Source: Candidatus Bathyarchaeota archaeon (GTDB lineage: Archaea > Thermoproteota > Bathyarchaeia > TCS64). Taken from it: a stretch of DNA of 49,873 bases. Position 1 is the stretch's first letter, and the number at the start of each line of letters is the position of its first letter. Below, one piece after another: positions 1-7,272 of this stretch. Both the position numbers and the translations under genes were made by a program. The notes beneath the pieces are model-generated. The model had not been told where the DNA came from. It saw only the letters and a program-made list of their open reading frames with translations, and made no database searches. The DNA lies in contig PBSW01000058.1 in assembly GCA_002726865.1 (NCBI GenBank), positions 1 to 49,873 on the forward strand. Direction: 5' to 3'.

Positions 1-552
1 CGTAGGGCCCAACCTTTGCGATGGCCTCGTCGTCCGGGGTATCCTCGGGGAGGTCGTACGCCTTGATGCACGGAGTCTTGAACTTCTGCTCCCGGATCAC
101 GGCTGTGAGGCTCGCGACGGCCTGCATCACCGCGGCGGCCTTCACCTTCCCGGCTAGGGGCCCTAGCACTGAGTTCCAGATCAGGGCGCCCCCCAGGCCC
201 CCGCCCATGAGCCCCGTACGGCTCGTATCGATGCCCGGACACTCCTCGAGAGCCTTGTAAAGGGCGGCGTTCGCGGCGACCGATGCGTGGTTCCCCCAGT
301 GGTCCCCGCAGGCGTGGGAGCCCGCGATGGCGCAGCCTGCTCCGGCCCTGACGGCCCTCAGGTACGCAGTCTTGGATTCGGTGTCCAGCCAGTCGGACTC
401 TCCGTCTCTGATATAGCCCCGTGGTGGTGGATGACCATCGACATAGGTCTCCCGTTCACGTAGCCTTCAGGTGTCCAGCGGTAGCACTACTCGCCGCCTG
501 CTTTGAAGCAGACTCTCTGCTCTCCGTCTCTCAGGGGTGGAATCGTGGTCAT
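1..552 (-). pseudogene. Decayed alpha/beta hydrolase, cut by the left edge
   Basis: Reading the minus strand from an ATG at 552 gives a protein that looks like an alpha/beta-hydrolase (dienelactone hydrolase or acyl-esterase type): an oxyanion-type segment MVIHHHG, then SHACGDHWGN, then the nucleophile-elbow region. Three lesions are seen. An in-frame TAG lies at 489-487. A frameshift lies in the G run at 420-417, where one more G restores frame from the HHHG segment into the following GYIRDGESDW segment. The elbow, normally G-x-S-x-G, reads GGGLG, so the nucleophile serine is glycine. The 3' end is outside the window. The TAG alone could be pyrrolysine in an archaeon, but together with the frameshift and lost serine decay is the simpler reading. 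A TATA-like T-rich stretch lies near 590. Confidence 0.6.
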
Positions 553-651
553 AGAATCACGTATCATTCTTTGTTTTATGGGGATAAAAAAGTTAGCGGC
601 CCTGCGTTCATGTTAAAAACACGGTCGATGAGAACTAGGGATGGTGTTTGA

Positions 652-1416
652 ATGGTTCAGCTTGCCGAGAAGTCGTGGCCCGAGGCGGGAAAGATCTTCG
701 AGGAGAACGATGTTGCGATCCTCCCGGTGGGGAGCACGGAGCAGCACGGCCCCCACAACCCCCTGGGGACAGACCACCTCATAGCTTCGAGGATGTCCTT
801 AGAGGTGGGGGAGAGGACCGGAGTCCCCGTGCTCCCTTTGATCCCGGTGGGGGTCTCCGTCCACCACAGGCAGTTCCCGGGGTCCCTCTGGGTGCCTCCC
901 GCTGTCTTTAGGGACTACATAAGGGCAATCGCCCTGTCCGTTGCAAGCCACGGTATCAGGAAGCTTTTGGTGATCAACGGTCACGGGGGGAACACTCCGA
1001 GCCTTATGGAGGTCGCCGGGGAGCTCCGGAGGGAGCACGGGGTTTTCGCGGCTGTCGCCTCCGCCTTTCCGCCGATGGATGGCCATGCGGGGGAGGGGGA
1101 GACCAGCGCCAACCTCTACTTCCACGGCCACCTCGTGGATATGTCCAAGGCAGTGGACACGAAGCAGAACGAGGAGCTGGGAGGCCTCAAGGTCGAGGGA
1201 TTCAACTTCATCTACCCGGGGAGATTCGCATGGGACACCCCTGATCTGAGCCCCACCGGGGTGATAGGGAACGCCGGGGTCACCATCAGAGCCACCACCG
1301 CTTCCGAGGAGAAGGGCCGGGAGGCCATGGAGCTCCACATCGACGACCTATGTGCCCTGGTGGAGGAGCTGAAGAAGGCGGAGATTAAAGGGCTCCTTCC
1401 GAAGCCACATAAATGA
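652..1416 (+). CDS. Creatininase-family amidohydrolase
   Basis: A 254-residue member of the creatininase / creatinine amidohydrolase family, metal-dependent enzymes that cleave cyclic or linear amides (creatinine, formamidopyrimidine deformylases, MftE-type peptidases). The ligand motifs are complete: GSTEQHGPHNPLGTD near residues 27-41, NGHGGN near 110 and GHAGEGETS near 145, which supply the Glu, His, Asp and His residues for the two metals. Length is normal. The ATG at 652 is preferred; an overlapping frame starting at 648 is a shadow. It stands alone, divergent from the dead hydrolase at the left edge. The true substrate cannot be read from sequence. A second, atypical family member lies at 30.5 kb. 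Confidence 0.88.
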   Translation: MVQLAEKSWPEAGKIFEENDVAILPVGSTEQHGPHNPLGTDHLIASRMSLEVGERTGVPVLPLIPVGVSVHHRQFPGSLWVPPAVFRDYIRAIALSVASHGIRKLLVINGHGGNTPSLMEVAGELRREHGVFAAVASAFPPMDGHAGEGETSANLYFHGHLVDMSKAVDTKQNEELGGLKVEGFNFIYPGRFAWDTPDLSPTGVIGNAGVTIRATTASEEKGREAMELHIDDLCALVEELKKAEIKGLLPKPHK

Positions 1417-1485
1417 CTCAAGCCCGAGAGAGAGAAGTTCCCCCTAGAAGATGGGATCCCTAGCCATGGCTGCTTAGAACCCTAA

Positions 1486-1698
1486 CTAGGTGGGTATGAC
1501 CCACCAACGCGCGCGGCTATTTACCTCTGGAATGACACACTCAATAAGGATCTTTATGAATTTGAAGCACTCAGCTTAATCTTCCCCAAGCTTACTCAGG
1601 GTGATACCGTGCACGAAAAAACCTATAAATTGTTTACGCGCTTGAACGGGAGCAGTATACTAAATTTGGATGGTCTGAGGGCCGTCCCAGTAAAATAG
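1486..1698 (+). pseudogene. Possible gene fragment without a start codon
   Basis: One plus-strand frame stays open for 70 codons between the creatininase and the cupin and reads protein-like (for example IYLWNDTLNKDLYEFEALSL, then an LTQGDT stretch). It has no ATG, GTG or TTG near its beginning, follows an in-frame TAA at 1483-1485, and runs into the 3' end of the cupin gene on the other strand. I do not recognise a family. It may be a remnant of a lost gene or a chance open frame. Confidence 0.2.
1489..1505 (+). terminator. Perfect 7-bp hairpin downstream of the creatininase
   Basis: GGTGGGT and ACCCACC flank a 3-nt loop (ATG), about 75 nt after the creatininase stop. A 10-bp palindrome, AGCCATGGCT, lies just before it at 1462-1471. 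There is no U-tract right after, so a terminator or 3'-end RNA structure is inference. Confidence 0.35.
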
Positions 1699-2010
1699 GA
1701 GGATAGTCTCTTTTGAACAGTTCGAGGCTCCATGTTTTTCCCCCTTAGGGGTGTATGTCGATACCCCGTCCATGGTAGTTTTGACCCCTTGAGGTGACTT
1801 AACCTCCCCCTTGATGCAGTAGAGGAGTTGGTTGGCATCGGGATGGCTGTGAATTCTGTCTGCCACTCCCATTGGGAACTTTAGCAGTGCCATCATGGCC
1901 CCTGTCTCATTGTCTCTCCAGATCACCTTCTGCTTCACGTCGGTGAGGTAGTAGCCCCTAGGCGGGTCCTCCCACTCAATCCCTTTAGTGTCCACCGTTA
2001 TCATTTTCAT
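1660..2010 (-). CDS. Single-domain cupin protein
   Basis: A 116-residue protein of cupin type. The first cupin motif is seen as HSHPDANQLLYCIKGEV near residues 57-73 and the second around PKGEKHG near 93-99, giving the usual His/Glu/His metal-site pattern in a small beta barrel. Such stand-alone cupins include sugar isomerases, dioxygenases and anti-sigma ChrR-like sensors; the substrate is unknown. The ATG at 2010 has a GAGG sequence about 9 nt upstream; a second Met two codons later is also possible. It is divergent from the YczE-like membrane gene. Confidence 0.75.
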   Translation of the reverse strand: MKMITVDTKGIEWEDPPRGYYLTDVKQKVIWRDNETGAMMALLKFPMGVADRIHSHPDANQLLYCIKGEVKSPQGVKTTMDGVSTYTPKGEKHGASNCSKETILLFYWDGPQTIQI

Positions 2011-2165
2011 TCCTCGTAGAGGTTATTTTGAAAGTTAGGGAAAAATCGTGGAAAAAGGTTTGTATTCCAACCGATTGTATTTCTGCATCTAATGGGAGTA
2101 TTGGTTTTGGGAGAATAAAGGGCACCAACGAAGGGTTAAATGTGTTGAATGTGAAATGTCCGCCT

Positions 2166-2843
2166 GTGGTCTCCAAACTCGTGGAGAACTGGCTGAAGTT
2201 CCTGGGGAGAATGCCCTCCCTCCTCCTAGGTCAGTTCCTCTTCTCCTTAGGGGTAGTGGCCAATCTAAACGCGGGGCTTGGGGTGAGACCGTGGGACGTC
2301 CTCTGTGTAGGCGTGATGGGTTATACGCCGTTCACCTTAGGGCGGGTGGCCCAAGTTCTAAGTCTAGTTGTCCTGGTATTTGGGTGGATGTTGGGGTATC
2401 CCCCTGGATTCAGCACCGTCACCAACACATACTTTATCGGAGTCTTCATCGACCTCATTATTGTGTGGGACGTGGTCCCATTACCAACCAAAGCGTTTTT
2501 GAAACTGGAGCTTCTGATCCTCGCGATAGGACTCTTCGCCGCTGGGTCCCTCTTCTATCTTCGGGTGGGGCTCGGCGCAGGCCCCCGGGATGGCTTAATG
2601 ATGGGTCTCACAGAAAAGCTAGGCTGCTCTATATCAAGAATCCGTGGGATGATGGAGCTAACGCTGGTCACGCTAGGCTTCTTGCTGAAAGGTCCTGTGG
2701 GCTTGGGGACTATAATTATAGCGCTGAGTCTCGGTCCCGCAATCCAGCTCGCGTTCAGAGTGGGGAGATTAGACTCTGAGAACACGGAACAACTGAGCTT
2801 TCCCCGGCTCGTAAGCGTTCTCAGAGGTCGCGGGGAGTTCTAG
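2166..2843 (+). CDS. YczE/YitT-family membrane protein
   Basis: A polytopic inner-membrane protein with about five hydrophobic segments. It carries two copies of the YczE-family signature: N-A-G-L-G-V-R-P-W-D-V-L early and G-L-G-A-G-P-R-D-G-L-M in the second half, so it is an internally repeated protein. The open frame extends back to a TTG at 2028, but the first 46 residues are not hydrophobic and look non-coding; the GTG at 2166 gives 226 residues, close to the family's usual length. Function of the family is poorly known; small-molecule or ion transport is often suggested. It is followed at once by a hairpin. Confidence 0.72.
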   Translation: MVSKLVENWLKFLGRMPSLLLGQFLFSLGVVANLNAGLGVRPWDVLCVGVMGYTPFTLGRVAQVLSLVVLVFGWMLGYPPGFSTVTNTYFIGVFIDLIIVWDVVPLPTKAFLKLELLILAIGLFAAGSLFYLRVGLGAGPRDGLMMGLTEKLGCSISRIRGMMELTLVTLGFLLKGPVGLGTIIIALSLGPAIQLAFRVGRLDSENTEQLSFPRLVSVLRGRGEF

Positions 2844-2844
2844 T

Positions 2845-2866
2845 GTCTCTCCTAGACTGGAGAGAC
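2845..2866 (+). terminator. Perfect 8-bp inverted repeat after the YczE-like gene
   Basis: GTCTCTCC and GGAGAGAC enclose a 6-nt loop and begin 2 nt after the stop codon at 2841-2843. It is followed by an A-rich stretch, not a T-tract on the plus strand. It lies between convergent genes, so a 3'-end structure is plausible. Confidence 0.4.
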
Positions 2867-2924
2867 CATCAAAAATCGGTCTGAAAAAGGCACACTGATT
2901 CGTGGTGGGATATAGGGTCTGTTT

Positions 2925-3695
2925 TCAGAGGGTCTTTATTTCCTCTCCTTCCATCAGAGCGACAACGTTAAGATACTGAGAGATGCCAGATGTCCGTATC
3001 TTACGACCTAGTACCTCCTCTATCTGGAAGACCCCCGACGGGTTTTTCATGTGTACTAGAATGTGGACGGGCTCCGGATCCCCAGACTCGATCTCGACGC
3101 TCTTTATTGATAGCGCGGAAAGCGAGTGAATATCTACCTTTCCAGCGTTGTATGGCACCCGTGCCCTTCCCTCTGCCATGTCAGTTCCATCCCCAACGGT
3201 GATAGCGCCAGCCTCCAAACTTAAGCACTGGACCTCGGTGTGGTGGGCGAAAATGGAGTGGAGAGCCTCGTGCCTTATTCTGAGGGCGAGCTCCCCGTCG
3301 TCTGGGACCACTTTAGTAAGGAGCCTGTCCAGGATGGGGCGGGCGATATTACACCCGTGTATATGGTGATCAGCTCTGTGGATTGAGTTCCCGATATCAT
3401 GGAGGTAAGCCCCACAAAGAACAATGAGACGCGCGTCTTCCTTGGAGATTCCGTTCTGCTCCGTGTTGCGCTCCATTTTCTTGTCTAAGAGATCGAAGAT
3501 CTCCAGTGAACTGCCAGCAGTTATCCTTGAGTGAACGGCTCCATGGTCGTTATATCTCAGGCGGTTGACAGTCATCATGTTGGACATTTGGAGGCAGCCC
3601 TGGACCTCAGAGTCAGTCTCTAGGAGATCAAACATCTGTTTAACGCGGGGTTCTCCTAGATGGGAATAAACGAGTTCAGTGGTAACTTCTATCAT
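2925..3695 (-). CDS. HD-domain metal-dependent phosphohydrolase
   Basis: A 256-residue protein with an HD domain: an early NDHGAVHSR segment (metal His near residue 55), then GAYLHDIGNSIHRADHH near 110-125 giving the HD pair and further histidines, and HEALHSIFAHHTE near 165. The C-terminal third (about residues 190-256) is a separate region rich in beta strands that I do not recognise. HD proteins hydrolyse phosphomonoesters or diesters, often nucleotides. The ATG at 3695 is the natural start. It is the last minus-strand gene downstream of gcvT-gcvH-tRNA-Leu but has its own intergenic space of over 100 nt. Confidence 0.8.
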   Translation of the reverse strand: MIEVTTELVYSHLGEPRVKQMFDLLETDSEVQGCLQMSNMMTVNRLRYNDHGAVHSRITAGSSLEIFDLLDKKMERNTEQNGISKEDARLIVLCGAYLHDIGNSIHRADHHIHGCNIARPILDRLLTKVVPDDGELALRIRHEALHSIFAHHTEVQCLSLEAGAITVGDGTDMAEGRARVPYNAGKVDIHSLSALSIKSVEIESGDPEPVHILVHMKNPSGVFQIEEVLGRKIRTSGISQYLNVVALMEGEEIKTL

Positions 3696-3811
3696 ATATA
3701 TTCCTCCCTAATACTCAGACTCAGTGCAATAGACATAAAATACGCGTTGGGAGTTAGGGTTATGTTTTTCCCTTTGCTGGCATGCTGATAATAATGCGAG
3801 AGATTCAACCG

Positions 3812-3897
3812 TGGTGCGGGAGGTGGGACTCGAACCCACGGAGGACTAGTCCATCAGGACCTGAACCTGACCCCTTTGGCCACTCGGGAACCCCCGC
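3812..3897 (-). tRNA. tRNA-Leu (anticodon CAG)
   Basis: The minus strand folds as a class II tRNA. The 7-bp acceptor pairs GCGGGGG with CTCCCGC (one G-U), a D arm has the AGTGG...GGGG pattern, and the anticodon stem TCAGG/CCTGA closes a 7-nt loop TTCAGGT with anticodon CAG. A long variable arm follows, then a T arm GTGGG-TTCGAGT-CCCAC, discriminator A and an encoded CCA at 3814-3812. It would read CUG codons. No intron is seen. Its 5' end is only 8 nt after the gcvH stop on the same strand. Confidence 0.95.
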
Positions 3898-3905
3898 AAG
3901 AAAGC

Positions 3906-4313
3906 CTAATGGGAAGACTCAGTCACGTGCCTAATGTACGAAGTGGAGTCCATGAGGTGGATCTTGTCTCCCTCCCAATCCGAGGGCTTTAGCTTCGCGA
4001 TCCACCCCTCCCCATAAGGAGACTCGTTGATCAGCTCAGGGCTGTCTAGGAGCTCATCATTCACCTCGATGATGGTGCCCCCCACGGGATTGTTCAGATC
4101 AGAGACGGCCTTTACTGATTCAAGCGCGCCAATGACTTCCATCAACTCTGCGTCTCCCCCCGCTTCAGGAAGTTCCACGTAAACGATCTCATGAAGCTGC
4201 TTCGAGGCATAATCTGTGACCCCTATGACCACGGTGTCGTCGGCCTCTAGCCTAGCCCACTCATGTTCCTCCGTATATAGGAGGTTCTCAGGTATATCAA
4301 ACTCCTCGCTCAT
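3906..4313 (-). CDS. gcvH: Glycine cleavage system H protein
   Basis: A 135-residue lipoyl carrier of the glycine cleavage complex, which shuttles the aminomethyl group between P, T and L proteins. The lipoylation site is seen in GALESVKAVSDLNNP, with the modifiable Lys near residue 69. The ITDYA-like segment GVTDYASKQLHEIVYVELP and the ending EGWIAKL are typical. The start ATG overlaps the gcvT stop by an ATGA sequence, so the two are translationally coupled. No gcvP genes are in this window. The C-terminal tail (about 15 residues past KPSDW) is a little longer than usual. Confidence 0.95.
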   Translation of the reverse strand: MSEEFDIPENLLYTEEHEWARLEADDTVVIGVTDYASKQLHEIVYVELPEAGGDAELMEVIGALESVKAVSDLNNPVGGTIIEVNDELLDSPELINESPYGEGWIAKLKPSDWEGDKIHLMDSTSYIRHVTESSH

Positions 4314-5434
4314 TGTTTATCCCTTTTCCATCCGTATATAGAATCATCATAAAAAGGGTGAGACTTAACAATCTTTCCCTCCACAAGCTTCTTCCGGACA
4401 CGGATCATCACAGGAGTCCCCACTTTACGATATTCGACGGGCACATACCCGATGGCTATACCATAACCTAGAGTAGGGGCAAAACCCCCACTCGTCACCT
4501 CCCCGATCACCCTCTCACCGTCACTTTCGAGGATATCATAGTGCTGCCGGGGCAACCCCCTGCCCACCATCTGGATTCCCACTTGGATCCGTTTGATGCC
4601 ATCCGCTCGGGCTGCCTGGAGAGCCTCGATACCGATGAAACCCCCCTTCTTTTTAAACTTCACCGCCCACCTGAGCCGAGCCTCCAACGGGTTCGTGGTC
4701 TCCCCGATATCGCTCCCATATAGGTTGAGCCCGGCCTCCATCCTGAGACTGTCCCGGGCCCCAAGACCACATGGAACTGCACCAGCCTCCACGAGATCGT
4801 TCCATACCTTCAACGCTTTATCAGGCGAGCTCACCGGGCAGTCAAGAATAAAAATCTCGAATCCGTCCTCCCCCGTATAGCCCGTTCGAGCCGCCATACA
4901 CTCCAGTCCAGAGATAGTAAGTTTCGCGATACTAAATCGAGCCACTTGAGAGACGTCCTCCTCTGTGACCTTCTGAAGAGTCTCCACCGCTTTTGGCCCC
5001 TGGAGGGCAATCATAGCAATCTCGTCAGAGACATCTGTAAGCTTAACATCTAACTCCGAAGTGTTCTGCTTGAGCCAGTTAAAGTCCTTCTCTCGGTTCG
5101 CTGCGTTATAGACAATGAAGAAAGCGTTGCCCTCCCTTTTATAGGTGATAAGGTCGTCTACGATCCCAGCATTGGGCCTTAGCATCAAGGCATATAGGCC
5201 CTGGGAGGGCTTTAGCTTGGATACGTCATTGGTCACGACCCGGTTTACGAACCTCTCCACATCTGGCCCTCTAGCCATCGACCTCCCCATGTGACTGGTG
5301 TCAAACATGCCAACGCTGTTGCGTACAGCGTTATGCTCCGCGATGATCCCCTTGTACCAGACGGGCATAGCCCATCCCCCAAAGTCCACGATGTTACCGT
5401 GCATCTCGTGATAGGCGTAGATATGGGTCTTCAT
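4310..5434 (-). CDS. gcvT: Glycine cleavage system T protein (aminomethyltransferase)
   Basis: Transfers the methylene group from aminomethylated GcvH to tetrahydrofolate or an archaeal pterin, releasing ammonia. Family marks: HGNIVDFGGWAMPVWY near the start, FDTSHMGR, GLYALML, and the GARDSLRMEAGLNLYGSD segment that carries the folate-site Arg and conserved Asp, with the C-terminal barrel after it. The frame is open to a GTG at 5476, but the ATG at 5434 has a GGAG Shine-Dalgarno 5 nt upstream and gives the normal 374-residue length. It is the first gene of gcvT-gcvH, possibly with tRNA-Leu as the last element of the transcript. Confidence 0.95.
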   Translation of the reverse strand: MKTHIYAYHEMHGNIVDFGGWAMPVWYKGIIAEHNAVRNSVGMFDTSHMGRSMARGPDVERFVNRVVTNDVSKLKPSQGLYALMLRPNAGIVDDLITYKREGNAFFIVYNAANREKDFNWLKQNTSELDVKLTDVSDEIAMIALQGPKAVETLQKVTEEDVSQVARFSIAKLTISGLECMAARTGYTGEDGFEIFILDCPVSSPDKALKVWNDLVEAGAVPCGLGARDSLRMEAGLNLYGSDIGETTNPLEARLRWAVKFKKKGGFIGIEALQAARADGIKRIQVGIQMVGRGLPRQHYDILESDGERVIGEVTSGGFAPTLGYGIAIGYVPVEYRKVGTPVMIRVRKKLVEGKIVKSHPFYDDSIYGWKRDKQ

Positions 5435-5514
5435 GAGCTCCAAAAGTAAATCCTCGCTACCCAATATGCACCGCACGGTTAAATCTGTTGTCTGAGAGCC
5501 GCTAATCCTCCATT

Positions 5515-6346
5515 TCAGGGGCCCGAGGATTTCCGGTACCCATTCTCCCGGTGCCCCTCCATGAGCTTCAAAAGGATCTCCTCGGGCCTGTTCTCAATCA
5601 TCCTCCGGATCATAAAGCTGGTGGCGTTGTCCACCTGATAACGGGTGATGCTCCTATAGGTGGCCTTCCTCACGACCCTGAGTCCCTTCAACCCCAAGGA
5701 TCTCTCCTCCTGTAGCTCCGCTGAAAACTTATACCTATTGTACTCAATAAGCCCCACCCCCGGAGGGAGGTTCCCAAGGCTGACGAGGCGCATTGGGGTG
5801 AGGAGATAGTTGTAGTTGCACCCCGTACAAAAGAACCCGTTCCTGAAGTCCCCTCGAGAGACCTTCACCTCGATCCCCCGTAATACGTTCTGTCTGACCT
5901 CTAGGCGCCGGGGGTCCACCCCCTCATCTGGGATGCCTTGGGGCCTTACGAATCGTTCCCCGACACCGCAGACATCGATGATATGGTGCTTGTCTAACTC
6001 GTGGATACGGCTTTGCCCGAACCTGCTGAGGGGAACCTCAGTGTCCACGAGGAAGCAATCCTGGTTGAGGAGGAAGGCTAGCCCAACCTTTTTGAGGAAC
6101 GCGTGGAGGTCTGACTCACCCAGTCCCAGGCCCCCCTTCCTGCCCGGGTATCCACTCGATCAACTTTCTGCTTTGGAGGCCTCCTCCTCCCCAGAATACG
6201 AGACCCTCAAAGGACATGAGACCACCCTGCCCTGTCGCCCTCACAAGATCCACGTATTTCTCCAGATCCACCAAGCCCCTGTATCCCACTGACCTCACTA
6301 TTCTAAAGGAATTTCCGTGATCAGCGTCCACATACACATAATCCAA
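5515..6346 (-). pseudogene. Frameshifted nuclease-like (MmcB-like?) gene
   Basis: Two minus-strand frames join into one protein of about 277 residues. The first (TTG at 6346, stop near 6116) ends RKLIEWIPGQEGG; the second resumes as GLGESDLHAFLKKVGLAFLL and runs to 5515. The junction is a run of six G near 6130-6140; five G would give one continuous frame. The C-terminal part has GIEVKVSRGDFRNGF, then a C-x-x-C and LPPGVGLIEY, a layout like the MmcB/PD-(D/E)XK nuclease fold, where E-x-K would be catalytic. That family match is tentative. Read alone, the downstream frame has no start codon before a GTG at 6048, which would cut off clearly protein-like sequence. Whether the extra G is real, an assembly error or a programmed shift cannot be told. 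Confidence 0.5.
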
Positions 6347-6482
6347 AGTTTCCCGCCGCCATATTTTTCCCCACTATCGCGCACGCAATTCTGTAACCAG
6401 TCTTGGAAGGATCATAAGGGGGATCTCAAAGTTACTCGAGCATGCGAGTCTAGAGGAAGAGAGGTTCTCGCCTCATTGAAAA

Positions 6483-6494
6483 AGATAATATAAG
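6483..6494 (+). promoter_or_regulatory. TATA-like box before the MBL-fold gene
   Basis: AGATAATATAAG stands out in the spacer after 6347. It is about 100 nt before the ATG at 6592, so either the mRNA has a leader or it serves an unrecognised transcript. The rest of 6347-6591 shows nothing else I can support. Confidence 0.3.
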
Positions 6495-6591
6495 AAAGGT
6501 CTGAAAAAATTGGCTCGACTTTATTCCCTTTTGGAGTTCATTTTGAGAAAACAGATAAGCATGGCAGGACTAAGGTCCTTCGATATAGTCT

Positions 6592-7227
6592 ATGATGTTG
6601 AAGTGGCTGGGCCATGCAAGCTGGAAGATAAATACGGGTGATAAGACGATCTATATAGATCCCTACCAGGGGAAATACGAAGAGGAAGCCGATCTGATCC
6701 TCGCGACCCACTCTCATATAGACCACTGTGAGCCCTCTAAGGTCAACATGGTGAAGGGTAAGGAAACAGTAGTGGTGGCCCCCTCGGACTGCGCTGAGAA
6801 GATCGGGAGCTCCGTGAAGAGCCTGAAGCCCAGGGAGAAGGTCATCTATTGTGACGTGGAGATCAAGGCCGTTCATGCGTACAACGTTAAACGATTCCGA
6901 TCTCCGGGGATACCTTTCCACCCCAAGGGACTTGGCGTGGGCTATATAATTAGGGCTAACGGGAAGACCGTTTACCATGTGGGGGACTCGGACTTCATAC
7001 CAGAGATGAGGGGTTTCGAGGAGATCGATCTACTGCTCATCCCCAGCGGGGGGACCTATACCATGGACAACAAAGATGCTGCTGAGGCTGCCGTCGCCAT
7101 CCGCCCTAAGAAGGTGATTCCTATGCACATCTGGGACACTGATCCCAAGAAATTCAAAAAGCACGTTCAGAAGGCCTCAGACGTCCAGGTCGTAATCCTG
7201 AGTCCTGGCGACACCTACGAACTTTAA
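6592..7227 (+). CDS. MBL-fold metal-dependent hydrolase (UPF0173-like)
   Basis: A 211-residue metallo-beta-lactamase-fold protein. It begins with WLGHASWKI, has the zinc motif THSHIDHCEPSK near residues 39-50, GDSDF near 127 and a late PMHIWD histidine. This compact form, starting with LGHA, resembles the UPF0173/UlaG-like branch found widely in archaea. Reaction unknown: a phosphodiesterase, lactonase or thioesterase role is possible. ATG at 6592 or the next Met is the start. It converges on the AbgB-like gene. Confidence 0.82.
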   Translation: MMLKWLGHASWKINTGDKTIYIDPYQGKYEEEADLILATHSHIDHCEPSKVNMVKGKETVVVAPSDCAEKIGSSVKSLKPREKVIYCDVEIKAVHAYNVKRFRSPGIPFHPKGLGVGYIIRANGKTVYHVGDSDFIPEMRGFEEIDLLLIPSGGTYTMDNKDAAEAAVAIRPKKVIPMHIWDTDPKKFKKHVQKASDVQVVILSPGDTYEL

Positions 7228-7272
7228 TCCCCTTTTTCCCTTATTCAGGGAACTCAAGATCCCAAACTCGCG

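Noticed and set aside
487..489. TAG in the left-edge hydrolase as a pyrrolysine codon
   Set aside because: Pyrrolysine is possible in archaea, but the same gene has a frameshift and has lost its nucleophile Ser, so decay explains it better.
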